A stretch of 47,768 bases of DNA from an uncultured Clostridia bacterium. Its GTDB lineage: Bacteria; Bacillota; Clostridia; TANB77; CAG-508. This document shows positions 38,357-46,779 of the stretch, in pieces (within the stretch, counting starts at the first letter, position 1; every line of letters starts with the position of its first letter). The translations under genes were made by a program, and so were the position numbers. The stretch lies in assembly GCA_947631315.1 (NCBI GenBank), contig CANRLA010000001.1, forward strand, positions 1-47,768, read 5' to 3'. The notes under the pieces are model-generated. The model was not told where the DNA came from. It saw nothing but the letters and a program-made list of their open reading frames with translations, and did no database searches.

Positions 38357-38890
38357 TTAAAAATATCTAGTAATTAATTTTTTATTTTTAAATATATTTT
38401 CTAAATAATATCCTAATTTTTTTATTCCTGGATAAAATATTATTACTAAAAATACATTATATATTGTTTCTATCAATAAAGTAATAATAAATGCCAATAT
38501 TTCAACTTCTATATGAAATTTTAAAATATTAACAACATACATTCCTATTTCAAATAAAATTGTTGCACCTGCTGTCATTAAAATAATTGTTACTCTATTA
38601 TCTTTTGAAAAGTTTTTGTCAAAATATTCTCCAAGCAAACCTATTATTGCAAAAAATATTCCAGTGAATCCCAAACTTCTTCCTATTAATGAATCTAATA
38701 TTAGTCCAAATATTAGTCCAAATATTCCTCCAATTTTTTTTCCAGCGAATAATCCTAAAAATAATATTAAAATTATAAATATATTTGGCATAATCCCTCT
38801 AATTGAAAACCATGAAAAAAAATTAATTTGTAAAAAATATATTATATAAAAAAGAAGTATTATAATGCATATTCCTTTAAATTTTTTCAA
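38357..38890 (-). CDS. mreD: Rod shape-determining protein MreD
   Basis: This 177-residue integral membrane protein has about five to six hydrophobic helices (GICIIILLFYIIYFLQINFF, IFIILILFLGLFAGKKIGG, FLVIIFYPGI). The family feature FAGKKIGGIFGLIFGLILDS, followed by GRSLGFTGIFFAIIGLLGEY, is clear. The start is a TTG at 38890 with AAAGGAGAAAAAAA before it. It lies between mreC and pbp2 as in most Firmicutes and works with MreC to link MreB filaments to the wall synthesis enzymes. Its 3' end is 14 bases from the pbp2 start. Confidence 0.88.
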   Translation of the reverse strand: MKKFKGICIIILLFYIIYFLQINFFSWFSIRGIMPNIFIILILFLGLFAGKKIGGIFGLIFGLILDSLIGRSLGFTGIFFAIIGLLGEYFDKNFSKDNRVTIILMTAGATILFEIGMYVVNILKFHIEVEILAFIITLLIETIYNVFLVIIFYPGIKKLGYYLENIFKNKKLITRYF

Positions 38891-39026
38891 TTTTTTTCTC
38901 CTTTACTTAAATTACTGGATTATTACTATTTTATTTGCAAAATACAGTTATTTTATAATTTGCTACTATTTTTGAGGAGTGTACTCTTTTTACAAGCTAG
39001 ATTTACTTTACCATCCATATTTTGGT

Positions 39027-39839
39027 TTATTGTGTTATTACTAATACTGTTTCTAATTTAGAGAAATCTGTTGCTGGAGTAACTAGAGCATATCTGTCTA
39101 GCTCATTTTGAGTATTAACTACACCGTTTATTGTTCCAATTAATATTCCTTTTGGAAAAATTCCTCCAAATCCTGATGTAACAACTTGGTCTCCTTGAAG
39201 TATGCTAGTTTCAACTGGAATTGAAGTTGCTCTTAAATTATTTATTTCTGATAATGTTCCTTTAAGTAATATACTTTCTGCAGATGTTGATATTGTCGCA
39301 CTTACTGTGCTTGCCGTATCTATAATAGTCTGAACTTTTGATGTAGTATCTGTTACTGATAAAATTCTTCCTACTAATCCTGACTCAGATATAACAGGCA
39401 TATTTTCTTTTATTCCGTCATTTGTTCCAACATTAATAATTACTATTTTATCGTAATTGCTATAACTTCTTTCTATTACATTTGCTGGAACTGTTGCATA
39501 ATCTGCATATTTATTTTTTAAATTAACATAGTCCTTTAAAGTATTATTTTCTGATTTTAATATTTCTAATTCTCTAACTTGTTCTTTAAGCTTAGAATTT
39601 TCTTCTCTTAAAGCAGAATTTTCATTTTTTAGTTTTTCTATATCGCTTATTTGTTGCTCGTTTCCCGTTACTTTATTCTTTATAAAAATATATCCATTTT
39701 GGAATGGCATAAATAATTTACTTATTGCTGTTTGCATATTTTGCATATGATTAGTTCCTAAATTAGATAATATTACTACTACAATTAAAACAATTATTGT
39801 AATAATTATTCCAATAATCCCTGTTTTTTTGTGTTTCAT
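39027..39839 (-). CDS. mreC: Rod shape-determining protein MreC
   Basis: This 270-residue bitopic membrane protein has an N-terminal helix (IIGIIITIIVLIVVVILSNLG, broken here as residues 9-29) and then a coiled coil with leucine heptads (LKNENSALREENSKLKEQVR, about 70-105). The extracellular beta-barrel part carries the family motifs IIDTASTVSATIS, QVVTSGFGGIFPKGI and ATDFSKLETVLVI. MreC forms a periplasmic-side scaffold for PBP2. It starts at ATG 39839 with AAAAGGAGGGCAT in front, 42 bases after the mreB stop. The gene is intact, with no in-frame CGG. Confidence 0.92.
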   Translation of the reverse strand: MKHKKTGIIGIIITIIVLIVVVILSNLGTNHMQNMQTAISKLFMPFQNGYIFIKNKVTGNEQQISDIEKLKNENSALREENSKLKEQVRELEILKSENNTLKDYVNLKNKYADYATVPANVIERSYSNYDKIVIINVGTNDGIKENMPVISESGLVGRILSVTDTTSKVQTIIDTASTVSATISTSAESILLKGTLSEINNLRATSIPVETSILQGDQVVTSGFGGIFPKGILIGTINGVVNTQNELDRYALVTPATDFSKLETVLVITQ

Positions 39840-39881
39840 TATGCCCTCCTTTTTTATTTAATTATAACTTGTTAGTTAATT

Positions 39882-40914
39882 TTATAATGTATTTTTTCTA
39901 TTTATTAATATCTTCCTCATTTTTTCAAAATTTTCTAATGTTTTTCCTGCTCCTATTGCTACACAGTCAAGTGGTGCATCTGCAATAAATGTTTTAATTC
40001 CTGTTTTTTTAGTTATTAAACTATCTATATTCCTAATTAATGCTCCTCCTCCTGCTATATATATACCATTTTGCATAATATCTGATGAAAGTTCAGGTGG
40101 CGTAACAGATAATGTGTTAATGATTGCTTCTATTATTTCATTTATAGGCTTTTCCATAGCTTCTTCTATTTGCTTTGAAGAAATTTCAATATTTCTAGGA
40201 AGTCCTGTGTCTATATCTCTACCTCTTATTTCTTTTGTAATTTCGGTGACTAGTGGCATTGCACATCCAAGCTCAATTTTTAAATTTTCTGCTGCCGCTT
40301 GTCCGTATTACTATTTTTGCTTTTCTTTTTAAATATGAAACAATTGCCTCATCAATTGCATCTCCTGCAATTTTTATTGATGTTTTAGCTACTATTCCTC
40401 CTAATGAAATTACAGCTACTTCTGTTGTTCCTCCACCAATATCTACTATCATTATTCCATTCGGTTCTAAAACATTTAATCCTGCTCCAATTGTAGATGC
40501 CATAGGCTCATCTAATAAATACACTTCTTTAGCCCCTGCTTGCAAAAAGGCTTCTTGTACTGCTCTTTCTTCTACTTCCGTAATTCCTGATGGTACTCCA
40601 ACAACAATTCTCGGTTTGCCTGCATTATATTTTTTGCATACTTTTCTAAGCATGTTTTTCAGCATTAAACCAGTGGCCGTAAAGTCAGCAATAACTCCTT
40701 CTTTCATTGGCCTTACAGCTCGTATATTTTCAGGGGTTCTTCCTAACATTTCTTTAGCATCCATTCCTGTTGCAACTATTTCTGAAGATGAACCATCTAT
40801 TGCAACTACAGATGGCTCTCTTAAAACAATACCTTTACCTTTTAAGGTAATCAGAATATTAGCTGTTCCTAAATCTATACCAATGTCTTTTGAGCTAAAG
40901 TCTAATAATTTCAT
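39882..40914 (-). CDS. mreB: Actin-like cell-shape protein MreB, full length with a +1 shift at CGG
   Basis: MreB filaments guide lateral wall growth. Conventional reading gives two pieces split at 40273. Skipping the C of CGG at 40303-40305 gives a 343-residue protein, the normal length. The junction reads AKIVIGQAAAENLKIELGCA, with Gly204 at the conserved (L/I)IG site; the zero frame ends nine residues after CGG. ATPase motifs are present: DLGTANILI (phosphate 1), VDIGGGTTEVAV (phosphate 2), and IAGGGALI after the shift (adenosine loop). I chose ATG 40914 (MKLLDF) with AAGGGATTTTAAAG before it; it overlaps the radC 3' end by about 20 bases. ATG 40947 is less likely. Two intact halves of an essential-type gene fit recoding better than decay. 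Confidence 0.88.
40303..40305 (-). other. CGG +1 recoding site, mreB
   Basis: The zero frame reads ATA CGG ACA and stops after nine further codons (TGA at 40273). Skipping the C (position 40305) gives ATA GGA CAA, Ile-Gly-Gln, and the conserved MreB sequence continues to its normal C-terminus. Confidence 0.82.
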
Positions 40915-41593
40915 CTTTAAAATCCCTTCTCGAAAATATACTTTCATATTTATTACGACCTATTACTATATGGTCTATTAACTTAATGCCTACAATTTCT
41001 GATGCCTTATATAATTTTTTTGTAAAATTTATATCTGCCATGCTAGGTGTCGGATCTCCACTTGGATGATTGTGAATTATTATTATTCTATCTGCATCTT
41101 GCTTTATAATTTCTTGCAATATTTCTCTTATATCTAAGTTTATTGAGTTTATTTTTCCTTTGGCAAAATCTATTATTTTTGTAATATAATTTTTAGTGTT
41201 TAAAAGAATTATTTTAAACATTTCTTGCTTTTCCATTTTAAATTCTTCAAGAAATATTTCAGCAACATCTTTCGGATACTTGACTTGAATCATTATATCA
41301 TTTTCCTTGCACATCCTTTTGGCAAGTTCACAGACAGATTTTAATTGGATTGCTTTTACTTTTCCTATTCCTTTTATATTTACCAAGTCTTTTAAAGACA
41401 GATTTTGTAATCCTTTTAGCGAATCAGACATCAAAAGAATTCTATTAGCGATGTCAATAGAATTTTCTTCTTTAGTTCCTGTTTTAATAATTATTGCCAA
41501 TAATTCTGCATTTGATAACATATTTTCACCATATTTTTCGAGTTTTTCATACGGTCTTTCGCTCTTTGGCAACTCTTTAATTCTTAGTGGCAT
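40895..41593 (-). CDS. radC: RadC-family JAB1/MPN metalloprotein
   Basis: This is a 232-residue protein from the preferred ATG 41593, which has AGAAAGGATTTTT before it; the TTG at 41614 is less likely. The N-terminus is an HhH-type region (MPLRIKELPKSERPYEKL, SNAELLAIIIKTG, LVNIKGIGKVKAIQLKSVCE). The C-terminal domain has the JAMM zinc motif IIIHNHPSGDPTPSMADINF and the later HIVIGRNKYESIF. The biochemical role of RadC is unsettled; an earlier assignment to DNA repair is doubtful. In Clostridia it usually lies directly upstream of mreB, as here, where the two genes overlap. Confidence 0.92.
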   Translation of the reverse strand: MPLRIKELPKSERPYEKLEKYGENMLSNAELLAIIIKTGTKEENSIDIANRILLMSDSLKGLQNLSLKDLVNIKGIGKVKAIQLKSVCELAKRMCKENDIMIQVKYPKDVAEIFLEEFKMEKQEMFKIILLNTKNYITKIIDFAKGKINSINLDIREILQEIIKQDADRIIIIHNHPSGDPTPSMADINFTKKLYKASEIVGIKLIDHIVIGRNKYESIFSRRDFKDEIIRL

Positions 41594-41635
41594 AAAAATC
41601 CTTTCTGCCCCCAAATAAAATAAATTTTCCTTAAA

Positions 41636-41893
41636 TTAGAACTTTCTATAAATAAATATAGCTATAGCTATTCCTATTATACTAGATACATTAATTTTAA
41701 ATAGTAAACCTAACGTTAATTGTACTACTCCTAAATCTAATGTAATAGGGTCAACTAATCCAAAATCCATGCCATAACCTAACCAATTAAGCCATGATAT
41801 TCCTGAAGTTAATTGTCCTATTAATCCTCCAATAACTATACCACATAATATAAATATTATTAATACTAAAGTACCTTTTTCTCTTGTAGCCAT
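41636..41893 (-). CDS. DUF4321 membrane protein
   Basis: This is an 85-residue protein from ATG 41893, preceded by GGAGGTAAAG; the ATG at 41905 would lie on the ribosome binding site. It has two hydrophobic segments (TLVLIIFILCGIVIGGLIGQ and SIIGIAIAIFIYRKF), with a loop carrying VDPITLDLGVVQLTLGL. This matches the small DUF4321 proteins found upstream of radC-mreB in Clostridia. It is first in the transcript of the cell-shape cluster. Function unknown. Confidence 0.85.
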   Translation of the reverse strand: MATREKGTLVLIIFILCGIVIGGLIGQLTSGISWLNWLGYGMDFGLVDPITLDLGVVQLTLGLLFKINVSSIIGIAIAIFIYRKF

Positions 41894-42037
41894 CTTTACC
41901 TCCATTTTTCTTACGGAAACGTGTTTTTTTTATGAAAATATTATATATGTATTTGGTTTTTTTTTCAAGTTATTTTTATAAAAAGTATTCCTTTTTTGAA
42001 ATTTATATGTTATAGTATTTTTTATAAGGAGGTCTCA

Positions 42038-42649
42038 ATGAAATTTCAAAAGCTTAGTGAAAATAAATTGAAAATAATTTTATCAAATGATGAATTACCA
42101 AACAGCAAAAGTTTTGATGATTTTGTTTCTGATTCTTCTGATGCAAGGCATACTTTTTTAGACATTTTAGAAAAAGCATACAATGAAGTTGGCTTTAATA
42201 CTAGAGATTATAAAATAAAAATAGATGCTTTAGCCCTAAAAAATGGTAATTTTGTTTTTACTGTAACTAGACTTGTTAAAATGAAAAATAATCTAAAATC
42301 TGCAAAACCTAAAAAAATTCTAAAAGAATATAATTCTAATTATGCAATCTATAAATTTGAAAGCTTTGAAGATTTTTGTAATTTCTGTGAATTTGCTAAA
42401 AAAATTAATTTATATAATTTAAATAATTTTGCTAAAAAAATTGAATTATATTTATACAATAATAATTATTATTTATCTATTTACAAAATAAATGAACAAT
42501 TTAATAATATTGGAAAATTTTATAGTTCAATTACAGAATTTTGTAAATTTTATTCTAGTAGAGACTTATTTATTTCTTTATTAAAAGAAAAAGGAAAAAT
42601 GGTTATAAAACATAATGCTATAGAAATTTGTCAGAATAATTTAATATAA
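42038..42649 (+). CDS. MecA-like adaptor protein
   Basis: MecA proteins deliver substrates to ClpC and act as negative regulators of competence. The 203-residue product from ATG 42038 (AAGGAGGTCTCA before it) begins MKFQKLSENKLKIILSNDEL, typical of the N-terminal substrate-binding part, followed by an acidic helix (FLDILEKAYNEVGF). The C-terminal domain has YAIYKFESFEDFCNFCEFAK and NNNYYLSIYKINE, typical of the ClpC-binding half. The middle is shorter and more basic than in Bacillus. The upstream frame to 41996 has no ribosome binding site. Confidence 0.82.
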   Translation: MKFQKLSENKLKIILSNDELPNSKSFDDFVSDSSDARHTFLDILEKAYNEVGFNTRDYKIKIDALALKNGNFVFTVTRLVKMKNNLKSAKPKKILKEYNSNYAIYKFESFEDFCNFCEFAKKINLYNLNNFAKKIELYLYNNNYYLSIYKINEQFNNIGKFYSSITEFCKFYSSRDLFISLLKEKGKMVIKHNAIEICQNNLI

Positions 42650-42664
42650 TTTAATACATTTTAT

Positions 42665-42732
42665 AAAAAAATTACAATAGTTTTTGTTGTTTGTTGTCAC
42701 TACGCACAACTGCAAACTATTGTAATTTTTTA
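42665..42732. terminator. Bidirectional terminator with a large loop
   Basis: AAAATTACAATAGTTT pairs with AAACTATTGTAATTTT around about 30 bases that can form an inner GTTGT/ACAAC stem. Flanking A and T runs serve both convergent genes, mecA-like and pcrA. Confidence 0.8.
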
Positions 42733-42786
42733 TCTTTAATTTTTAACTTTTTATTTTTAATTCTTTATTTTTATAATTATAAAATT

Positions 42787-45093
42787 TTATTCTAGTATTT
42801 CTAGTCCTGCAAATTTTGCCATTAACCTCTTATGTCCAGCTTTTTCAAAGTCAATATCAACTTTTATATCATCCCCTTCAGATTCTAGTTTAGATATTAC
42901 ACCTTGACCAAATTTCTTATGATATATTTTCTGTCCTACTTTATATTTGCTTAAATCAATATCTGTATTTTTCTTAGCCTGAATTGATGCTAAGAAACTT
43001 TCTGCTGTTCTTCCAAATTTAGTAGTAGATCTGTTTTCGTTACTTGAGAAATTACTGCTTTTATCTACTTTGTATGTGATTACATTACTAGATTCTATTT
43101 TGTTATAATGATTTTTATATTTCCAATCAAAGTTAGTATCTTCAAAGTCTTCGTCCTCAAGTTGTTCATTCATTGCATCTTCATATCCATCCAATACTTC
43201 TTTAGGAATTTCTTTTAAAAATCTAGATGGAGGATTATAACTTGTAGAACCAAAGATTGTTCTTCTTTTTGCAAAAGTTATAAACAAATTTTGTTTTGCT
43301 CTTGTAACTCCTACATAAAATAGCCTTCTTTCTTCTTCAATATCTTCAGGGTTGTCCATAGATTGATGTCCTGGAAATATTCCTTCTTCTAAGCCAACTA
43401 AGAATATTACTGGATATTCTAGTCCTTTTGCACTATGTAATGTCATTAAAGTTACTACATCATCAGATTCTTCTAGATTATCTGTATCACTTGCTAAAGA
43501 TATACCATTTAAGAATTCTACCAATGTATTGTCTGCAGATTCTTTTTCAAATTCATTTGCAACTGTTACAAATTCTTCAATGTTTTGTATTCTTGTTTCT
43601 GCTTCTATAGTATTTTCATCTTTCAAGGATTGAACATAACCAGTTTTATTTAAAACTTGCATTATTAACTCTGATATTGAACATTCCGTAGTTTTCAATT
43701 CTTCTATTGTGTTAACAAATTCCTTTGTATTTTCATATATTCTAGGAAGATATTTATCTGCACTTTTAATCGCTTCATACATAGAAATATTATTCTCTTC
43801 TGCTATTTCTCTTAAATTTTCTATACTTGTTTTTCCTACGCCTCTTTTTGGCTCATTTATAATTCTTTCTAAAGCAAAATTATCAGATTGGTTCGCTATT
43901 AGTCTTAAATATGCTATTGTATCTTTTATTTCTTTCCTTTCATAGAACTTTAGTCCACCTATTATTTTATAAGGTATATTTTCTATTCTTAGTTTATCTT
44001 CTATAGCTCTTGACTGTGAATTCATTCTATAAAGAATTGCAAAATCTGAGTATTTTAGGTATTCTTCTCGTTTTAGTCTATTTATGTTTTCTATTAAAAA
44101 ATTGGCTTCTGAATATTCGTCGTTTCCGCAAAATATATACGGAAGAGTGCCTTCGCCATTATTTGTCCATAGCTTTTTTTCATATTTATTCTGATTATTT
44201 TTTATTACTGCATTTGCAACTTTTAAAATATTGCCTGTACAACGATAATTTTGCTCTAGTTTTATTATTTTAGTTCCAGGAAAATCTTTTTCAAAATTTA
44301 AAATGTTAGAGATATCAGCACCTCTAAATCCATAAATACCTTGGTCATTATCACCCACAACTGTTATATTTCCATACTTTGAAGCCAAAAGTGTTATTAA
44401 AGTAAATTGTGATTTATTAGTATCTTGATATTCGTCTACTAACACATACTTAAATTTTGTAGAATAATAGTCTAAAACATCAGGATTTTCCATTAATATT
44501 TTTACTGTAAAATTAATTATATCATCAAAGTCTATCGCATTATTGTCTTTTAACTTCTTTTGATATAAAGAATAAACTTTTCCTATTATTTCTTTTCTGT
44601 AGTCTCCTGAATATTTAAAATTGTATTGTTCAGGCTCAAGCATTTCATTTTTTGCATTGCTAATTGCATTTAAAACAGACTTTTCTGTAAATAACTTTGT
44701 ATCAATATTTAATTCTTTCATGCAATTTTTTACTAATGTCTTTTGGTCTGATGTGTCAAATATTGCAAATGATGTATCATATCCTAATCTATCTATGAAT
44801 TTCCTCAATATACGCACACAGATTGAGTGAAAAGTACCAAGCCATAAATCATTAATATTTTCTCCAATTAATTTTTCTGCTCTTTGTCTCATTTCTTCTG
44901 CTGCCTTGTTCGTAAAAGTAATTGCAAGTATATTCCATGGTTTTACATTTTTTTCTTGAATTAAATATGCTATTTTATAGGTTAAGACTTTTGTTTTTCC
45001 ACTTCCTGCTCCAGCTATAACTAAGCAAGGTCCTTCTGTATTTTCTACCGCTTCCTTTTGTTTATCATTAAGTTCTTCAATAATATTTTGCAT
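42787..45093 (-). CDS. pcrA: ATP-dependent DNA helicase PcrA/UvrD (superfamily 1A)
   Basis: This is a 768-residue 3'-5' helicase used in repair and replication restart. Motifs in order are: Q motif and Walker A (LNDKQKEAV, VIAGAGSGKTKVLTYKIAYL), Ia (ITFTNKAAEEM), II (VDEYQDTNKSQF), III (VVGDNDQGIYGFRGAD), IV (LEQNYRC), V (VVTLMTLHSAKGLEYPVIFL) and VI (EERRLFYVGVTRAKQNL). The C-terminal region ends in a PcrA-type Tudor-like segment (KVGQKIYHKKFGQGVISKLE). ATG 45093 follows AGAAGGAAGCGAGAACATAA. The gene is single, convergent with the mecA-like gene, and has no in-frame CGG in spite of its length. Confidence 0.96.
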   Translation of the reverse strand: MQNIIEELNDKQKEAVENTEGPCLVIAGAGSGKTKVLTYKIAYLIQEKNVKPWNILAITFTNKAAEEMRQRAEKLIGENINDLWLGTFHSICVRILRKFIDRLGYDTSFAIFDTSDQKTLVKNCMKELNIDTKLFTEKSVLNAISNAKNEMLEPEQYNFKYSGDYRKEIIGKVYSLYQKKLKDNNAIDFDDIINFTVKILMENPDVLDYYSTKFKYVLVDEYQDTNKSQFTLITLLASKYGNITVVGDNDQGIYGFRGADISNILNFEKDFPGTKIIKLEQNYRCTGNILKVANAVIKNNQNKYEKKLWTNNGEGTLPYIFCGNDEYSEANFLIENINRLKREEYLKYSDFAILYRMNSQSRAIEDKLRIENIPYKIIGGLKFYERKEIKDTIAYLRLIANQSDNFALERIINEPKRGVGKTSIENLREIAEENNISMYEAIKSADKYLPRIYENTKEFVNTIEELKTTECSISELIMQVLNKTGYVQSLKDENTIEAETRIQNIEEFVTVANEFEKESADNTLVEFLNGISLASDTDNLEESDDVVTLMTLHSAKGLEYPVIFLVGLEEGIFPGHQSMDNPEDIEEERRLFYVGVTRAKQNLFITFAKRRTIFGSTSYNPPSRFLKEIPKEVLDGYEDAMNEQLEDEDFEDTNFDWKYKNHYNKIESSNVITYKVDKSSNFSSNENRSTTKFGRTAESFLASIQAKKNTDIDLSKYKVGQKIYHKKFGQGVISKLESEGDDIKVDIDFEKAGHKRLMAKFAGLEILE

Positions 45094-45282
45094 TTATGTT
45101 CTCGCTTCCTTCTAGTTTATATGTTCATTTAATATGTAAAGTAATAAAACTTTTGTTCGTGTAGATTTTACTATATTTTAAAAATAAATTCAAGTAGAAA
45201 CGCATAATTATTTTTGATTTTTACTTTTATTGACTTTTTTCTACACTCTCTATATAATAAATTTATTGGTAGGTAAAAAAAT

Positions 45283-46041
45283 ATGGTATGTATAGATATT
45301 TTTGGAAAAATAATTGAAGATTCTAAAATAAATTTTTCTGATATTGAAAATATTAATTTCGAATTAAATAAAAATTACAAAAATAATAATCCTGCTCTAA
45401 AAATTAATTTTTCAGAAAATAAAAAAAATAATGAAAAATATATTAAAAAATTAATTAATTTTAATAAATTAAATAAAAATTTTATTACAAAATATAATAA
45501 TTATAAAATAAAATATATTTTATCTAATTATACAGATGAAATTTTAGTAGCTATAAAAGCACTTTTCATTGATGATACTATGGAGAAATATTTGTATTTA
45601 TATGATAATATTTTTAAAAATTTAGATAAGATATGGCATAAGTATAATCCTTGTAAATTTTGTGATAATATATGTATTGCATCAAAAAATCATAAAACTG
45701 CTCATAAAGAAAATGGTTGTTGCTATTCTTTTAAATATTCTAAAAATGTTTTTAAATTTATTGATAATGTACAAATATGTAAATATCTTGGTAAAGAAAA
45801 AACGTGTACTACTGAAAATATATCTTGCAAATTTTTTGTATGTAATTATTTAAAAAATAAAAATTTATTTAATATAAATATGAGTGATTTTCTTCTTGTT
45901 AATGCTTTTTTTACAAATAAACAAAAATTAATTTTAAAATATAATTTTTTTAGGTCTAAAGAAGAAATTTTAGAAAAACTTATGAAAAAAGATAATTCTC
46001 CTTTTTTATTTTATTATTTATATGGATTTTATCGAATTTAA
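45283..46041 (+). CDS. Cys-rich hypothetical protein
   Basis: This is a 252-residue protein I do not recognise. The N-terminal half is Asn/Lys/Ile-rich. The middle carries a cluster of Cys: YNPCKFCDNICIAS, NGCCYSF, VQICKYLGKEKTCT and ISCKFFVCNYL, nine Cys within about 75 residues plus one near the N-terminus. This spacing suggests iron-sulfur or zinc binding. No membrane segment is seen. ATG 45283 has GGTAGGT before it. It is convergent with the phosphatase gene, and the terminator follows directly. Confidence 0.7.
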   Translation: MVCIDIFGKIIEDSKINFSDIENINFELNKNYKNNNPALKINFSENKKNNEKYIKKLINFNKLNKNFITKYNNYKIKYILSNYTDEILVAIKALFIDDTMEKYLYLYDNIFKNLDKIWHKYNPCKFCDNICIASKNHKTAHKENGCCYSFKYSKNVFKFIDNVQICKYLGKEKTCTTENISCKFFVCNYLKNKNLFNINMSDFLLVNAFFTNKQKLILKYNFFRSKEEILEKLMKKDNSPFLFYYLYGFYRI

Positions 46042-46066
46042 AAAGTGAACTTTGATGTTCACTTTT
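46041..46066. terminator. Bidirectional terminator
   Basis: AAAAGTGAAC (46041-46050) pairs with GTTCACTTTT (46057-46066) around 6 bases. It lies between the convergent Cys-rich gene and the phosphatase; the recoded stop of the phosphatase (46065-46067) overlaps it. Confidence 0.85.
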
Positions 46067-46692
46067 AATTTATTTGTTCTAATTTAATTAAATTATTGTT
46101 ATTAAAAGTCATTTTTAGTAAACAAGGAGAATTTATATTTAAAATTGTATTTTTATATACTAATTTAACATCTTTATTTACTTCACACCAGTTAAGTAAG
46201 AAAAATTTTATAGATCCTCCGATGACTTACAACAACTATTCTTTTTTCATTATATTCTTTTAATATATTATCAAAAAATTTAGTCATTCTTTGTTTTGTA
46301 TCTATTGCGCTCTCTCCATCTGAAGTTTTAAATTGTTGGTCTAATAGTTGTTCTTGTGAAGGATCCCTAGTCTTTTTGTCTTTCATGAATTCTCCTAGTT
46401 CTTTTAAATTTCCTAGCTTTCTTTCACTTAAATTACTATCCAAATTAATAGGTAAATTATTTCTTTCAGCAATATATTTTGCGGTAGCTTTAGCTCTAGT
46501 ATAGCTACTTGACCAAATTACATCAATATTTTTTAATTCATCATTTTCGCTTAATTTTTTTGATTGTTCTTCACCTTCTACAGATAATATTTCTTTTTCA
46601 TTAATTAACTGTGAATCTTCACTTGTATTCCTTATTCCGTCTTCGTCAATTGTTTCAGCATGTCTAATTAGATAAATTATTGTATCTTGCAT
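46065..46692 (-). CDS. Histidine phosphatase family protein, full length with a +1 shift at CGG
   Basis: This phosphoglycerate-mutase-like phosphatase has the catalytic motif YLIRHAETIDEDG at its N-terminus and ELKNIDVIWSSSYTRAKATA in the core. Conventional reading ends at 46192 with 166 residues (SHRRIYKIFLT), losing the conserved second-His block. Skipping the C of CGG at 46219-46221 gives VVSHGGSIKFFLLN, the standard SHGG motif, and extends the frame to TAA 46065-46067 for 208 residues, with the normal C-terminal part and a stop inside a terminator. The start is ATG 46692 with GAAAGGAATTTTAT before it. Its substrate is unknown; the next gene upstream is a sugar- or choline-kinase-like protein. 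Confidence 0.85.
46219..46221 (-). other. CGG +1 recoding site, histidine phosphatase
   Basis: The zero frame reads CAT CGG AGG and stops after eight codons beyond AGG-reading begins (TAA at 46192). Skipping the C (position 46221) gives CAT GGA GGA, His-Gly-Gly, the family motif, at residues 157-159. Confidence 0.82.
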
Positions 46693-46779
46693 ATAAAATT
46701 CCTTTCTTGCTTTGAATTTATTCTATTATATTTATAAAATATTATTTTTTCAATATTAATTATTTATGATTATGTCATA

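Noticed and set aside
38124..40305. prfB-like or A-rich slippery-site frameshifting
   Set aside because: No CUU-stop, A-run heptamer or Shine-Dalgarno-like spacer is shared by the sites, and the expected P-site re-pairing is poor. Only the CGG is common.
45048..45050. Possible in-frame CGG near the start of pcrA
   Set aside because: Frame check shows GCG GTA (Ala-Val in KEAVEN), so CGG straddles codons.
26387..46221. Sequencing or assembly error as the explanation of the five breaks
   Set aside because: Not excluded, only set aside. Random errors would not all insert a C before a Gly codon nor account for the absence of other in-frame CGG. A systematic extra G after CC on the plus strand could mimic this, and all five cases are on the minus strand, so raw reads are decisive.
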